64,000 bases of DNA from Paenibacillus aurantius (lineage in GTDB: Bacteria > Bacillota > Bacilli > Paenibacillales > NBRC-103111), in assembly GCF_032268605.1 (NCBI RefSeq), contig NZ_CP130318.1:2018001-2082000 (forward strand), written 5' to 3'. A program made the position numbers and the translations under genes. A model generated the notes under the pieces. That model made no database searches and was not told where the DNA came from. It was given only the letters and a program-made list of their open reading frames with translations. Of the stretch, positions 42,435-52,612 are shown piece by piece; within the stretch, counting starts at the first letter, position 1; each line of letters starts with the position of its first letter.

Positions 42435-44429
42435 ATGCTTATAACCAAAACAGTGGAGCAGTTAGCCGTCGATACGATCCGGACCTTGTCGATCGATGCG
42501 GTCAACAGCGCCAATTCGGGACATCCCGGGCTGCCGATGGGAGCGGCCCCGATGGCTTATGCGCTGTGGGCTAATGTCATGAACCACAACCCGAATCATT
42601 CTAAATGGTTTAACCGCGACCGCTTTGTGCTGTCCGCCGGACACGGCTCGGCGCTGTTGTACAGCCTTCTGCATCTATTCGGCTATCAGGTGACGATCGA
42701 GGACCTGAAACAATTCCGCCAGCTGAACAGCCGGACGCCGGGGCATCCCGAATTCGGCCATACGGATGGAGTGGAGGCTACGACGGGACCACTCGGGCAG
42801 GGATTGGCCAATGCCGTCGGAATGGCGATGGCGGAGGCGCATCTCGCCTCCAAATTCAATCGCGACGCTTTCCCGGTCGTCGACCATTATACGTATGCGC
42901 TGGTGGGCGACGGCTGCTTGATGGAAGGCATCTCCTATGAGGCGATGTCCATGGCCGGGCACATGAAGCTGGGCAAGCTGATCGTGCTGTATGATTCGAA
43001 CGACATTTCGCTTGACGGGCCGCTTTCCCTCTCGTTCGGAGAACAGATGAAGAAGAGAGTGGAGTCCGCCGAATGGGAATATTTGCGGGTGGAGGACGGC
43101 AACGACCTGTCTAGCATCACCGAGGCGATCCAGGCCGCCAAGCAAAATACGGAGCAGCCGACCCTGATCGAAATCCGCACCATCATCGGGTACGGCAGCA
43201 AGGCGGCGGGGACGAACAAAGTCCACGGCAACCCGCTCGGGAAGGAAGAAGCCAAGGCGACGAAGGAAGCGTACGGCTGGATGTATGAGGAAGAGTTTTC
43301 CGTTCCGGAGGAAGTGAAGGCTCACTATGCCGAGCTCCGGCAGAAGGGGCAGGCCAAGGAAGAAGAGTGGAACGAGCTGGTCCGCTCCTACCGGGCGAAG
43401 CATCCCGAGCTCGGCCAGGAGCTCGAGCGGGCGATGGACGGCAAGGTCTCTCTGGAGGCGGGCGACATCCTTACCTTCGATTCGTCGAAGGCGCTATCCA
43501 CCCGGGTCGCGAGCGGCGAGACCATCAATCATCTGGTAGGCATCGTTCCTTCGCTCTTCGGCGGCAGCGCCGATCTGTCCCATTCGACGATGACGGATAT
43601 TCGCGGAGAACAGAAGTTTGCTGTAGAATCATATTCAGGGCGCAACGTTTACTTCGGCGTCCGGGAGCATGCGATGGGAGCGGCCGGCAACGGCTTGGCC
43701 CTGCACGGAGGCGTGAAGCCGTTCGTCAGCACGTTCTTCGTGTTCAGCGATTACCTGCGCCCCTCCATTAGGCTCGCGGCCCTGCAAAAGCTGCCGGTGG
43801 TCTACGTGTTTACTCACGATTCGATTGCCGTTGGCGAAGACGGGCCTACGCATGAGCCGGTGGAGCACCTCGCCGCGCTGCGCACCATCCCCGGACTGAC
43901 GGTTATCCGGCCGTCCGATGCCAACGAGACGGCAAGCGCTTGGGCGTATGCGCTGCAGCAAACGGAGGGTCCGGTCGCCCTCGTGCTGAGCCGGCAGAAC
44001 CTGCCTGTCCTGGAAGCGACCCAAGGGAACCTCGAAGGGGTGGCGCGAGGCGGCTACATCCTCGAAGAAACCAACGGAGAGCCGGACCTCATCCTGATCG
44101 CCACCGGTTCGGAAGTAACGCTTGCGTTGAACACCAAGGCGGAGCTCGAGCAGCAGCAGCTTTCGGTTCGTGTGGTGGCCATGCCTTGCCGGGAGCAATT
44201 CGACCGCCAACCGGACGCTTACAAAGAGCAGGTTCTGCCGGCTTCAGTGACCAAACGCCTGGTCATGGAAGCAGGGATTTCCCTCGGCTGGGACCGTTAT
44301 GCGGGTACGGAAGGTAAAGTGCTGTCGATCGAGAGCTTCGGCGCTTCCGGACCAGGAGGAGCGGTCATGGAATCGTTCGGTTTCTCAGTAAGCAACGCCG
44401 TTCGTTTGGCTAAAGAAATCCTGAAGTAA
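42435..44429 (+). CDS. tkt: transketolase
   Basis: I choose ATG 42435 behind GGGGAGGAC (664 residues); the frame is open far upstream only as antisense shadow of the LysR gene. The thiamine-diphosphate enzyme shows [58 protein letters not shown], the cofactor motif [19 protein letters not shown], and [19 protein letters not shown]. It transfers two-carbon units in the non-oxidative pentose phosphate pathway. Transaldolase follows directly. The pair next to a dedicated LysR regulator suggests an inducible copy used when pentoses from hemicellulose enter, separate from a housekeeping tkt. Confidence 0.95.
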   Translation: MLITKTVEQLAVDTIRTLSIDAVNSANSGHPGLPMGAAPMAYALWANVMNHNPNHSKWFNRDRFVLSAGHGSALLYSLLHLFGYQVTIEDLKQFRQLNSRTPGHPEFGHTDGVEATTGPLGQGLANAVGMAMAEAHLASKFNRDAFPVVDHYTYALVGDGCLMEGISYEAMSMAGHMKLGKLIVLYDSNDISLDGPLSLSFGEQMKKRVESAEWEYLRVEDGNDLSSITEAIQAAKQNTEQPTLIEIRTIIGYGSKAAGTNKVHGNPLGKEEAKATKEAYGWMYEEEFSVPEEVKAHYAELRQKGQAKEEEWNELVRSYRAKHPELGQELERAMDGKVSLEAGDILTFDSSKALSTRVASGETINHLVGIVPSLFGGSADLSHSTMTDIRGEQKFAVESYSGRNVYFGVREHAMGAAGNGLALHGGVKPFVSTFFVFSDYLRPSIRLAALQKLPVVYVFTHDSIAVGEDGPTHEPVEHLAALRTIPGLTVIRPSDANETASAWAYALQQTEGPVALVLSRQNLPVLEATQGNLEGVARGGYILEETNGEPDLILIATGSEVTLALNTKAELEQQQLSVRVVAMPCREQFDRQPDAYKEQVLPASVTKRLVMEAGISLGWDRYAGTEGKVLSIESFGASGPGGAVMESFGFSVSNAVRLAKEILK

Positions 44430-44455
44430 TTTACTTTCCAAGGAGGTTGTCAACG

Positions 44456-45124
44456 ATGAAACTGTTTATTGACACGGCCAATGTAGAGGACATCAAGAAA
44501 GCCTATAAAGTCGGTCTTTTGTCCGGGGTTACGACCAACCCGTCACTGGTTGCCAAAGAGGGAGTAAAATTCGAGGACCGCATTGCCGAAATTCTGCAGG
44601 CGGTGCCCGAGGTGGAATCCGTTTCGGCCGAAGTCACGCCGGATGCTCTTACGGCAGAGGACATGATCGCGCAGGCCAATGAACTGATCAAGATTAACAA
44701 CGGAGACAAGAACATCACCATCAAGCTTCCGATGACGCTCGAAGGGCTGGAGGCGTGCCGTTACCTGACCCGCAAAGGCGTAAAAACCAATGTGACGCTG
44801 GTCTTTACCGTCAATCAAGCACTCTTGGCCGCGCGGGCGGGAGCCACTTACGTATCTCCTTTCCTCGGCCGCTTGGATGACATCTCCGAGGACGGGGTTC
44901 TGCTGGTTACGAAAATCGCGGAGCTGTTCCGCATTCACAACTTCGATTCCCAAATTATCGCCGCCTCGGTCCGGCATCCGGACCATGTGACCCGGGTAGC
45001 GATGGCGGGCGCTCATATCGCCACGATGCCGTTCTCCGTCATCGAACAAATGGCCAAGCATCCCCTGACCGATCAAGGGATGGCCAAGTTTGCGGACGAT
45101 TGGAAGAAGACGAAGCTTTCTTAG
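44456..45124 (+). CDS. tal: transaldolase (TalC/FSA-like small type)
   Basis: I choose ATG 44456, nine bases after AGGAGG (222 residues). It has [29 protein letters not shown], the Schiff-base Lys K90 in [46 protein letters not shown] and [12 protein letters not shown]. The short form is typical for Bacillus-type transaldolase. It exchanges three-carbon units with transketolase products. It is co-transcribed with tkt. Confidence 0.93.
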   Translation: MKLFIDTANVEDIKKAYKVGLLSGVTTNPSLVAKEGVKFEDRIAEILQAVPEVESVSAEVTPDALTAEDMIAQANELIKINNGDKNITIKLPMTLEGLEACRYLTRKGVKTNVTLVFTVNQALLAARAGATYVSPFLGRLDDISEDGVLLVTKIAELFRIHNFDSQIIAASVRHPDHVTRVAMAGAHIATMPFSVIEQMAKHPLTDQGMAKFADDWKKTKLS

Positions 45125-45178
45125 TTTTATTGCCTGCTTACCCAACCCGGCGTTTCCCGCTAATTGGTTGATAAGAGC

Positions 45179-45243
45179 AAGCCCCCGAGTTGCAAGGGGC
45201 ACCGGTTAAGGACCGGTGCCGGCCTGCAGCCGGGGGCTTTTTT
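45179..45243 (+). terminator. intrinsic terminator after tal
   Basis: AAGCCCCCG and CGGGGGCTT pair around an inner hairpin (GGCACCGGT-TAAGG-ACCGGTGCC), followed by six T. Confidence 0.85.
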
Positions 45244-45352
45244 AGTTTTGGGCTAGCTGCTACTTTTATGGGGATTATTATTTCATGGAAGCGGTCTTTA
45301 AGCTGAAAGGAAATGATTTGTATCTATGGTAGAAGGGAATACCCGACTCCAT

Positions 45353-45377
45353 AAAGAGGCCGGATCGGCCTCTTTTT
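45353..45377 (+). terminator. second intrinsic terminator
   Basis: AAAGAGGCCG-GAT-CGGCCTCTTT followed by T residues; it is nearly symmetric and could act both ways. Confidence 0.8.
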
Positions 45378-45518
45378 TATTCCTCGGAATGACGTGTTGA
45401 TAGGACAAAAATATTCAATTATTTAGGATATGGACAAGATTGTTATCACTTTATAAGCATATTCATGTTCTATAATGATGGAGAAGGGCTTACAACGGGA
45501 AGCAGGAAAGGAATCGCC

Positions 45519-47114
45519 ATGAACCAACCGAAAACAAAGGAATTGACATGGACCATGCCGGAGGTTCACCTTCCGTCCATACCGGGTAATACCGTGCGGT
45601 TAACCGATTACGGAGCGGTGGGAGACGGACGGACCGATAACACCGAAGCTTTCCGCCGGGCGATAGAAGATTGCGTTAAAGCCGGGGGAGGCCGGGTCGT
45701 CATCCCGCCGGGCCTATGGCTGACCGGGCCTATCACCCTGGCGAGCCGGCTGGAGCTGCACGCCGAGGAAGGGGCGGTCGTACGGTTTAGCCGACGCTAT
45801 ACGGATTATCCCCTCATTTCGTCTACGTTTGAAGGCGGGCCGTCTATCCGCTGTCAGTCGCCGCTGAATGCCGAGAGTGCCGAGGATGTGGCCATTACAG
45901 GAAAAGGGGTCTTCGACGGCGGGGGAGAGGCATGGAGGCCTGTGAAGCGTTGGAAAATGACGGAGCCCCAATGGAACCGCCTTGCAAGCTCCGGGGGTGT
46001 TGTGGAGGAGTCGGGAGAGGTATGGTGGCCAAGCGAAGCGGCCAGGAATGGGGCTGCGGGAGTGGAACAGCTGCTTCGGAAAGGGAAGAAGGAACCGGAG
46101 GACTTCCTGCCTTACCGGGATTATCTGCGGCCTAACCTCCTTAGCTTCCGCAAATGCAAACGCATTCTTCTGGACGGGCCGACCTTCCAAAATTCGGCTG
46201 CCTGGAATTTGCACCCGTGGGCCTCGGAGCACGTGACCATCCGCCGGGTAACGGTCCGCAATCCGTGGTATGCGCAGAACGGCGATGGCCTGGATCTGGA
46301 TTCCTGCCGATTCGCTCTCGTGGAAGGATGCACGTTCGACGTGGGCGATGACGCCATCTGCTTAAAGTCCGGTAAAGATGAAGCCGGGCGGGCGCTCGGC
46401 CTGCCGACGGAATACGTAACCATTCGGGATTGCACCGTCTATCACGGGCATGGGGGATTCGTCATCGGCAGTGAAATGTCGGGCGGTGTCCGCCGGGTGC
46501 AGATTAGCGATTGTTTGTTTATGGGGACCGATATTGGGCTTCGTTTCAAGAGTGCCCGGGGACGAGGGGGAGTCGTGGAAGACATCCACATCGAACGAAT
46601 CCGCATGACGGATATAGCGGGCGAGGCCATTTCCTTCCACTTGTTCTACGAAGGGGTGGAAGGCTCGGGTACGGCAAGAGATGAGAGCCACCCGGTAACG
46701 GAGGAGACCCCGATTTTCCGTAACATCCAGATCCGGGATGTGGACTGTGCCGGGGCGGATAAAGCCTTTCTCGTGAACGGCTTGGCGGAAATGCCGCTGG
46801 AAGGCGTGAGCGTGCGGAACTATACGGCCACGGCCCGGGAAGGGGTGGTCTGTCACCAGGTTAACCAGCTGGTATTGGAGGATGTTACGGTCTTCCCAAC
46901 GGAGGGTCCGCTTGTGAAGCTTCACCAGAGCCGGAATGTGGAGATCCTCCGGCTGGGGGGAGCGGGAGGAGAGTCGGACTCGCGAATGCTGGCGGTCACC
47001 GGCGCCGCTTCCGCCCATATCACCTGCCGCGATTCCCGGACGGCACCCACGCACCGGAGCGTCACATCGGCTCCCGAGGTGGATAGCCGGACGGTCGTTG
47101 CCACGGATCAGTAA
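45519..47114 (+). CDS. GH28-family glycoside hydrolase (polygalacturonase-like)
   Basis: I choose ATG 45519 behind AAAGGAATC (531 residues, no signal peptide). The N-terminus reads VRLTDYGAVGDGRTDNTEAF, and the right-handed beta-helix carries the GH28 residues: NGDGLDLDS (D256), GDDAICLKSG (D277/D278), HGHGGFVIGSE (H309/H311) and LRFKSARGRGG. Cytoplasmic GH28 enzymes in this group act on imported oligogalacturonides or rhamnogalacturonan fragments, probably from the chain end. GH105 and GH43 genes follow the convergent AraC gene. Its stop overlaps the AraC stop by seven bases. Confidence 0.9.
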   Translation: MNQPKTKELTWTMPEVHLPSIPGNTVRLTDYGAVGDGRTDNTEAFRRAIEDCVKAGGGRVVIPPGLWLTGPITLASRLELHAEEGAVVRFSRRYTDYPLISSTFEGGPSIRCQSPLNAESAEDVAITGKGVFDGGGEAWRPVKRWKMTEPQWNRLASSGGVVEESGEVWWPSEAARNGAAGVEQLLRKGKKEPEDFLPYRDYLRPNLLSFRKCKRILLDGPTFQNSAAWNLHPWASEHVTIRRVTVRNPWYAQNGDGLDLDSCRFALVEGCTFDVGDDAICLKSGKDEAGRALGLPTEYVTIRDCTVYHGHGGFVIGSEMSGGVRRVQISDCLFMGTDIGLRFKSARGRGGVVEDIHIERIRMTDIAGEAISFHLFYEGVEGSGTARDESHPVTEETPIFRNIQIRDVDCAGADKAFLVNGLAEMPLEGVSVRNYTATAREGVVCHQVNQLVLEDVTVFPTEGPLVKLHQSRNVEILRLGGAGGESDSRMLAVTGAASAHITCRDSRTAPTHRSVTSAPEVDSRTVVATDQ

Positions 47115-47953
47115 CGATGGTCCTGCCTGTAGTGCAAGGGGGAAACCCCGGCCACCTTCTTGAACGTTTTGTTGAAATGGGAAATATGCTCGAAGCCGAC
47201 CTGTCCGGCTATCGCCTGCACCTTCTCGCTTGTTGTCCGGAGAAGCTTCTGGGCTTCCCGTATGCGGACGACCCGAATGTATTCGCTGATATGGAAGCCG
47301 GTCAGCTTCAGAAAGATCCGGCTCAAATAGGCGGGACTGATATAGAAGTGCTTGGCCAGCTGCTCCAGCGTTAAGGGATTCCGGTAATGGGTCTGGATAT
47401 ACGCGGTGATTTCCGATACCTTCTGATGCATCGGATGGCCCGGCTCGGGCGAGACGGGACCGGCCGCCTGGACCCGGTGCAGCCGGATTAAGAGCTCGGA
47501 CAGCAGATGCCGGACATAGGTCTCATATAACGGCTGTTCGTCCTTGCATTCCCCGACCAGCTGGAGCAGAAGGCGTTCGAGCTCGGGCTGATCCTTCGGA
47601 GGAACCCGCAGCAGGGTCGATTGCTGGAAGAGCGGCAGGTGAAGCAGGCGGCCGGTGTCCCGGAGGAATTCGGGAGTGAACTGAATCAGCACCCGCTCGA
47701 ACTGCTCCACCTGGGAGCTGGCGGTGGAGTGAAAGTCATGAGGGACGACAAGGACCATGTCGCCCTTTTGTGCGGTATGGACTTTGCCGTTTATGAAGTA
47801 GACCCGTTCCCCCTCGAGCAGGCCGTACAGCTCATAGAAGGAATGAGAATGGGGACGCGGCATGGCGGAATACCCGAAGCGGCGCATCCGTTGAATGGCA
47901 AACGATTCGCCTTCTACCTTGTACTTTTTTTCAATTAAGTCATTCATTTGCAT
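47108..47953 (-). CDS. AraC-family regulator with cupin sensor domain
   Basis: This 281-residue protein has an N-terminal cupin domain (about 20-145) with PRPHSHSFYELYGLLEGE and VVPHDFHS. The C-terminal double helix-turn-helix (about 180-278) reads LTLEQLAKHFYISPAYLSRIFLKLTG-type and VQAIAGQVGFEHISHFNKTFKK. It is cytoplasmic, in contrast to the membrane AraC proteins nearby. Convergent with GH28 and divergent from GH105, it is placed to control the hydrolase gene cluster in response to a sugar. Confidence 0.9.
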   Translation of the reverse strand: MQMNDLIEKKYKVEGESFAIQRMRRFGYSAMPRPHSHSFYELYGLLEGERVYFINGKVHTAQKGDMVLVVPHDFHSTASSQVEQFERVLIQFTPEFLRDTGRLLHLPLFQQSTLLRVPPKDQPELERLLLQLVGECKDEQPLYETYVRHLLSELLIRLHRVQAAGPVSPEPGHPMHQKVSEITAYIQTHYRNPLTLEQLAKHFYISPAYLSRIFLKLTGFHISEYIRVVRIREAQKLLRTTSEKVQAIAGQVGFEHISHFNKTFKKVAGVSPLHYRQDHRY

Positions 47954-48121
47954 TGGCCCCCGCTCCTCTTCGTTACATATGGTTAAGAACCCGGTTATTC
48001 GTAAGGTCTGTCTTAGTATTTTACCATAGGCGGGCGGGGGGCCGACCGGCGGAACTCAGCGTTATACCCTAGATTCCCGCCGGCAGATTCAAGGAATAAG
48101 CATAGGGGAGGCAGATCACGC

Positions 48122-49258
48122 ATGAGCAATGAGCATTGGCAGGATCCGCTGTTGTGGGCGGACCAATTCATGGAACGGTACCGGGAAGACGGCAGCGAAA
48201 AGTTTACCAGGAGCTGGAATTACGAAATCGGCTGCTTCCTGCGGGCGCTGGAGGAGTGCGGCCGGCAAAGCGGGGATGACCGGTATTTCGCCTATATCCG
48301 TAACCGGACGGACCAGTACGTTCAAGAGGACGGCAGCATCCGTACCTATGTGCGGGAGCATTACAATCTCGACCAGATCCATTCAGGCAAGCTTCTGTTT
48401 CTTCTGCTGGAGCAGACGGGGGAAGCCAAGTACCGGAAGGCAATCGAGAACTTGATCAAGCAGATGAAAGGACACCCCCGCACGGAGGAGGGCGGTTTCT
48501 GGCACAAAAAGATCTATCCTTTCCAGATGTGGCTGGACGGCTTGTACATGGCCGCTCCGTTCCTCGCTCAATACGGGAAACTCACCGGTGAAGAGAGTTG
48601 GTTTGACACGGCGGCGGAGCAGCTGGTCCTGGTCGAGAAGAAGACGCGTAATCCGGAGAACGGCTTGCTTCATCACGCATGGGACGCTTCCGGGGAGCAG
48701 CCTTGGGCGGACAGCGTGACCGGGCGCTCCCCGCATGTCTGGAGCCGCGCGATGGGCTGGTATGCAATGGCCCTGGTAGACACGCTCGATCATCTGCCGG
48801 AGGACCACCCGAAAAGGGGGCTGCTCATTGGGCTGATGGAGCGCATGGCCGGAGCGCTTGTCCGCGTCCAGGACGCCGAAACCGGGCTGTGGCCCCAGGT
48901 GCTCGACCAATCCGGCCGGGAAGGCAATTACTTGGAGGCTTCGGGCACCTCCATGTTCGCTTACGCGCTGGCCAAAGGCGCCCGGCTGGGGTATTTGACC
49001 GGGTCGGCGGGGGAAGCCGCACGCCGCGGGTATGAGGGCCTTCTCCGCTATCTTGTCAGGGAAGAAGAGGGCGGCCAGGTTCACCTGACGCAGTGCAACA
49101 GCGTAGCGGGACTCGGGGGCTCCCCTTACCGGGACGGCACCTTTGCTTACTATATCGGCGAGCGCGTCGTGGAGGATGACCCGAAGGCCGTCTCTCCCTT
49201 TATTCTGGCCGGTCTGGAAAACGGACGCCTTCACGCGGCAAAGGAGCGGAGGGGATGA
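48122..49258 (+). CDS. GH105 unsaturated rhamnogalacturonyl hydrolase (YteR/YesR-like)
   Basis: This 378-residue protein has no signal peptide. The (alpha/alpha)6 barrel shows the catalytic Asp D139 in FQMWLDGLYMAAPFLA, plus TGRSPHVWSRAMGWYAMALVD and LYLQ-like GLWPQVLDQSGREGNYLEASGTSMFAYAL, all family hallmarks. It hydrolyses the unsaturated galacturonyl residue left at the non-reducing end by rhamnogalacturonan lyases. This points to rhamnogalacturonan I as a source of the imported oligomers. It overlaps the GH43 gene by ATGA. Confidence 0.92.
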   Translation: MSNEHWQDPLLWADQFMERYREDGSEKFTRSWNYEIGCFLRALEECGRQSGDDRYFAYIRNRTDQYVQEDGSIRTYVREHYNLDQIHSGKLLFLLLEQTGEAKYRKAIENLIKQMKGHPRTEEGGFWHKKIYPFQMWLDGLYMAAPFLAQYGKLTGEESWFDTAAEQLVLVEKKTRNPENGLLHHAWDASGEQPWADSVTGRSPHVWSRAMGWYAMALVDTLDHLPEDHPKRGLLIGLMERMAGALVRVQDAETGLWPQVLDQSGREGNYLEASGTSMFAYALAKGARLGYLTGSAGEAARRGYEGLLRYLVREEEGGQVHLTQCNSVAGLGGSPYRDGTFAYYIGERVVEDDPKAVSPFILAGLENGRLHAAKERRG

Positions 49259-50823
49259 AGACATTTCGTAACCCGATTCTGCCGGGCTTCTATCCTGATC
49301 CCTCCATCTGCCGGGTCGGTGAAGACTATTATATGGTAACGTCTACGTTCGAGTATTTTCCGGGCGTACCGATTTTTCACAGCAAGGATCTGGTCCACTG
49401 GAAGCAGCTCGGGCATGTGCTGGACCGGGCTTCGCAATTGGACTTGGACGGCACCCCGGCCTCCCGCGGGATCTATGCCCCCACGATCCGCTACCACCAA
49501 GGCGTGTTCTATATGATTACAACGTTCGTGGTCAGCGCTACGGGAGCGAGGAGGAACTTCTTCGTTACCGCGGCGGACCCGGCCGGCCCTTGGTCGGACC
49601 CTTATTGGCTCGAGGACGCTCCGGGAATCGATCCGTCGTTATTCTTTGACGAAGACGGCAGAGCCTACTATACCGGCAACCGGGTGCCGCCGGAAGGACA
49701 ACAGTATCCGAAGCATATGGAAATTTGGCTGCAGGAGCTGGATTTGGAGACGAAGCGGCTCAAGGGGCCAAAAGTCAGCCTGTGGGACGGCGCCTTGAAG
49801 CAGATCCATGCCCAGGAAAGCCCTCACCTGTACCGTATTAACGGCTATTACTACTTGATGATTGCCGAAGGCGGCACCGGCTTCACTCATTCCGTTACCA
49901 TCGCCCGAAGCGAGAGCATTACCGGGCCTTATGAGAACTGTAAACGTAACCCGATTCTGACCCACCGCCATTTGGGCGAAGGGCACGGCATTGTCAACGT
50001 CGGCCACGCCGATATCGTGGAGACCCAGAACGGGGAGTGGTGGATGGTTTGTCTTGCCTCCCGTCCTTACGGGGGCTACTACCGGAACATGGGGCGGGAA
50101 ACGTTCCTCGTTCCGTTCCATTGGGAAGACGGATGGCCCGTCGTGAATCCCGGCAAAGGCATGATTGAATGGGAGATGCCTAGGCCGAATCTGCCTGCAG
50201 CGCCATGGCCCTCCCTGCCGGTCTGCGACCATTTCGACAGCCGCGTGCTGGAGGACCGGTGGAACTTCATCCGGACACCGAGAGGGGAGTTCTGGAGCTT
50301 GACGGAACGGCCTGGCCATCTGCGCCTGAAGCTCAAGCCGGAGCGGATGACGGAGGAGGGAGCGAATCCGAGCTTTGCCGGCCGGAGGCAGCAGCACATG
50401 TCCTTTGCGGTCCGAACGGCTCTGGAGTTCGCCCCGCAGGGGCTGGCGGAGACGGCCGGGCTTGCGGCTCTGCAGAATCACGATTTCCAGTACCGGTTCG
50501 AATGCGGCCGGAACGAACAGGGCCGGACGGAAGTGAGGGTCATCTGCCGGGAAGCCGGCCGGGAGACGGTGCTGGGCTCCAAGGAGCTGGCGGCCGGAAA
50601 ATGCTATTTGAGGCTGGAGGCGTCCGGGCAGTCGCTTCGTTTTGACGTGGCGGTGGAGCCCGAGCAGTGGGAGACGGTCGCAGCGGACGCGGACGGCACC
50701 GTGCTCAGCACCGATCGTGCGGGAGGCTTCGTCGGCGCCTATATCGGGCTGTTTGCAAGCGGCAACGGGACGCCGAGCGGCAATTTCGCCGATTTTGATT
50801 ATTTTGAATATATCGGCTTATAA
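49255..50823 (+). CDS. GH43 beta-xylosidase/alpha-arabinofuranosidase-like (first)
   Basis: This 522-residue protein has no signal peptide. The five-bladed propeller has base D15 (FYPDPSICRV), D126 (GIDPSLFF) and acid E188 (AQESPHLYRINGYYYL), as in XynB-type GH43. A C-terminal jelly-roll domain (about 325-522) is the DUF1349-like accessory part that completes the pocket. It removes xylose or arabinose from imported oligosaccharides. It is translationally coupled to GH105 by ATGA, so both work on the same glycan, such as arabinan-decorated rhamnogalacturonan. Confidence 0.92.
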   Translation: MKTFRNPILPGFYPDPSICRVGEDYYMVTSTFEYFPGVPIFHSKDLVHWKQLGHVLDRASQLDLDGTPASRGIYAPTIRYHQGVFYMITTFVVSATGARRNFFVTAADPAGPWSDPYWLEDAPGIDPSLFFDEDGRAYYTGNRVPPEGQQYPKHMEIWLQELDLETKRLKGPKVSLWDGALKQIHAQESPHLYRINGYYYLMIAEGGTGFTHSVTIARSESITGPYENCKRNPILTHRHLGEGHGIVNVGHADIVETQNGEWWMVCLASRPYGGYYRNMGRETFLVPFHWEDGWPVVNPGKGMIEWEMPRPNLPAAPWPSLPVCDHFDSRVLEDRWNFIRTPRGEFWSLTERPGHLRLKLKPERMTEEGANPSFAGRRQQHMSFAVRTALEFAPQGLAETAGLAALQNHDFQYRFECGRNEQGRTEVRVICREAGRETVLGSKELAAGKCYLRLEASGQSLRFDVAVEPEQWETVAADADGTVLSTDRAGGFVGAYIGLFASGNGTPSGNFADFDYFEYIGL

Positions 50824-50889
50824 TCGGGTGATTCCATACGGAACGAAACGAAAGGAAATCTTCGATACCTTATAGAGGAGGATGGGCTC

Positions 50890-52479
50890 ATGACGGAAAC
50901 TATACTTACTCATCAAGAGGCTTGGGCAGCGGACCAGGGAGACGGGACTTACCTCAATCCGGTATTGCATGCGGACTATTCGGACCCCGACGTCATTCGC
51001 GTCGGCAGCGATTTCTACATGACCGCCTCCAGCTTCGGACACCTTCCCGGACTGCCGATTCTGCATTCCCAAGACCTCGTCAATTGGAAGCTGATCGGAC
51101 ACGCCATCCCGGAAATGAAGCTGGCGGGGTACGAGCGGCCTCAGCATGGGAACGGGGTATGGGCGCCAAGCCTGCGCTATCATGACGGAAAGTACTGGAT
51201 CTTCTACGGGGATCCGGATGTGGGCATTCTGATGACGACGGCCGACGATCCGGCGGGCGAATGGGCCCCCCTGCATCTGGTCCTGGAAGGTAAAGGGCTG
51301 ATCGACGTTTGTCCCTTCTGGGATAACGACGGACAGGCTTATTTGATTCACGCCTATGCCAAGAGCCGCAGTGGGATCAAGCATAAGCTCCGGCTGTGCC
51401 GGATGTCGGCTGACGGCAGGCAGGTGCTGGACGAGGGACGGATCGTTTATGACGGAACCGAGGATCATCCCACCCTCGAAGGGCCGAAGCTGTATAAACG
51501 AGAAGGTTATTACTATATCTTTGCTCCCGCCGGGGGCGTCTCCACCGGGTGGCAGACGGTGTTCCGGTCGGAGTCCATCTGGGGTCCCTATGAGGACAAG
51601 GTGGTTCTGCATCAAGGGCAGACTCCGGTCAACGGCCCGCATCAGGGAGGCTGGGTAGAACTGGAATCGGGCGAATCCTGGTTCCTGCATTTCCAGGACA
51701 AAGGGCCATACGGCCGGGTGGTCCATCTCCAGCCTGTTCACTGGGAGAACGATTGGCCCATGATGGGGGAGCGCCGGGAAGGCGAGGCCATCGGCGAGCC
51801 GGTGCTCCGTTACCGGAAACCGGATGTCGGCCGGGACTACCCGGTCACCGTTCCCGCTACGTCGGATGAATTTGACGCCCCTGCTCTCGGCCTTCAGTGG
51901 CAGTGGCAGGCGAACCCGCATAGCTCTTGGTACCGGCTGGACGCCAGGCCGAGCCATATTCGGCTGCACTCCATACCCGGTCCTTCAGAGCAGGAGGGGA
52001 TTTATCATGCTTCCCATCTGCTTCTTCAGAAATTCCCGGCACCCGAATTCCAAGCCTCCTGCCTCATCGATCCTTCCGGATTGGCGGAGGGGGATACGGG
52101 CGGGATGCTTGTTTTCGGCTACCGGTATGCCTATTTGGCTGTGCGAAAGCTTCAAGATGAAGGAGAAGAAGAAGGAGAAGGAGAAGGGCTCGCTCTTGTC
52201 CTGGCCATGGGAGACGAAAACGGGGAAGAAGGCGTCTGGTCCCTTCCTATCGAAAGCGCCGACCCTCTTGAGCTGCGAGTGAAAGTAGAGAAGGACGCCC
52301 GCTGTTCCTTCTATTATAAAATGGCCGGATCCGAGTATACGCCGGTCCCGGCTGAACCGTTCGCCGCCATCGAGGGCCATTGGGTCGGAGCGAAGACCGG
52401 GATATTTGCCTCCGGCTCAGGAGGCGGGTACGTGGATGTCGATTGGTTCCGCGTAACCGGCTTGGAAGGTAAGGAATAA
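50890..52479 (+). CDS. GH43-family glycoside hydrolase (second)
   Basis: This 529-residue protein is in the same family as its neighbour. Base D32 lies in ADYSDPDVIRV; IDVCPFWDNDGQAYL holds the second acid and HPTLEGPKLYKREGYYYIF the proton donor Glu. A C-terminal beta domain is present. An imperfect GAAGGAGAAG run (about 52157-52190) encodes EGEEEGEGEG and looks slippage-prone. AGAGGAGGA precedes ATG 50890. It probably cleaves a different arabinose or xylose linkage than the first enzyme. Confidence 0.9.
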   Translation: MTETILTHQEAWAADQGDGTYLNPVLHADYSDPDVIRVGSDFYMTASSFGHLPGLPILHSQDLVNWKLIGHAIPEMKLAGYERPQHGNGVWAPSLRYHDGKYWIFYGDPDVGILMTTADDPAGEWAPLHLVLEGKGLIDVCPFWDNDGQAYLIHAYAKSRSGIKHKLRLCRMSADGRQVLDEGRIVYDGTEDHPTLEGPKLYKREGYYYIFAPAGGVSTGWQTVFRSESIWGPYEDKVVLHQGQTPVNGPHQGGWVELESGESWFLHFQDKGPYGRVVHLQPVHWENDWPMMGERREGEAIGEPVLRYRKPDVGRDYPVTVPATSDEFDAPALGLQWQWQANPHSSWYRLDARPSHIRLHSIPGPSEQEGIYHASHLLLQKFPAPEFQASCLIDPSGLAEGDTGGMLVFGYRYAYLAVRKLQDEGEEEGEGEGLALVLAMGDENGEEGVWSLPIESADPLELRVKVEKDARCSFYYKMAGSEYTPVPAEPFAAIEGHWVGAKTGIFASGSGGGYVDVDWFRVTGLEGKE

Positions 52480-52513
52480 AGAGAAGGATCGGTTTCTTCA
52501 GGTAAGAGACATT

Positions 52514-52546
52514 GACCCGTCAGCCCGTTGGGAGCGGGTCTTTTTT
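52514..52546 (+). terminator. intrinsic terminator of the hydrolase operon
   Basis: GACCCG and CGGGTC around a 15-base loop, with six T. Confidence 0.75.
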
Positions 52547-52612
52547 AGTCGGACCTGCCCGCCGCAGGGGACTAAGCGTGTACCCGGTCAGCACGTTGCA
52601 GGAGGAATAAGA

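Larger units (their letters stand above)
45125..45518. other. 394-bp gap with two terminators and a promoter
   Basis: Two intrinsic terminators (45179 and 45353) end the tkt-tal transcript. An AT-rich stretch then leads to a TATAAT -10 box (45471-45476) ahead of the GH28 gene; no good -35 is seen at the right distance. The GH28 frame is open from 45465, but the ribosome site supports ATG 45519. Confidence 0.6.

Noticed and set aside
52157-52190. Possible microsatellite or CRISPR-like repeat
   Set aside because: It is a short imperfect coding repeat without spacers.
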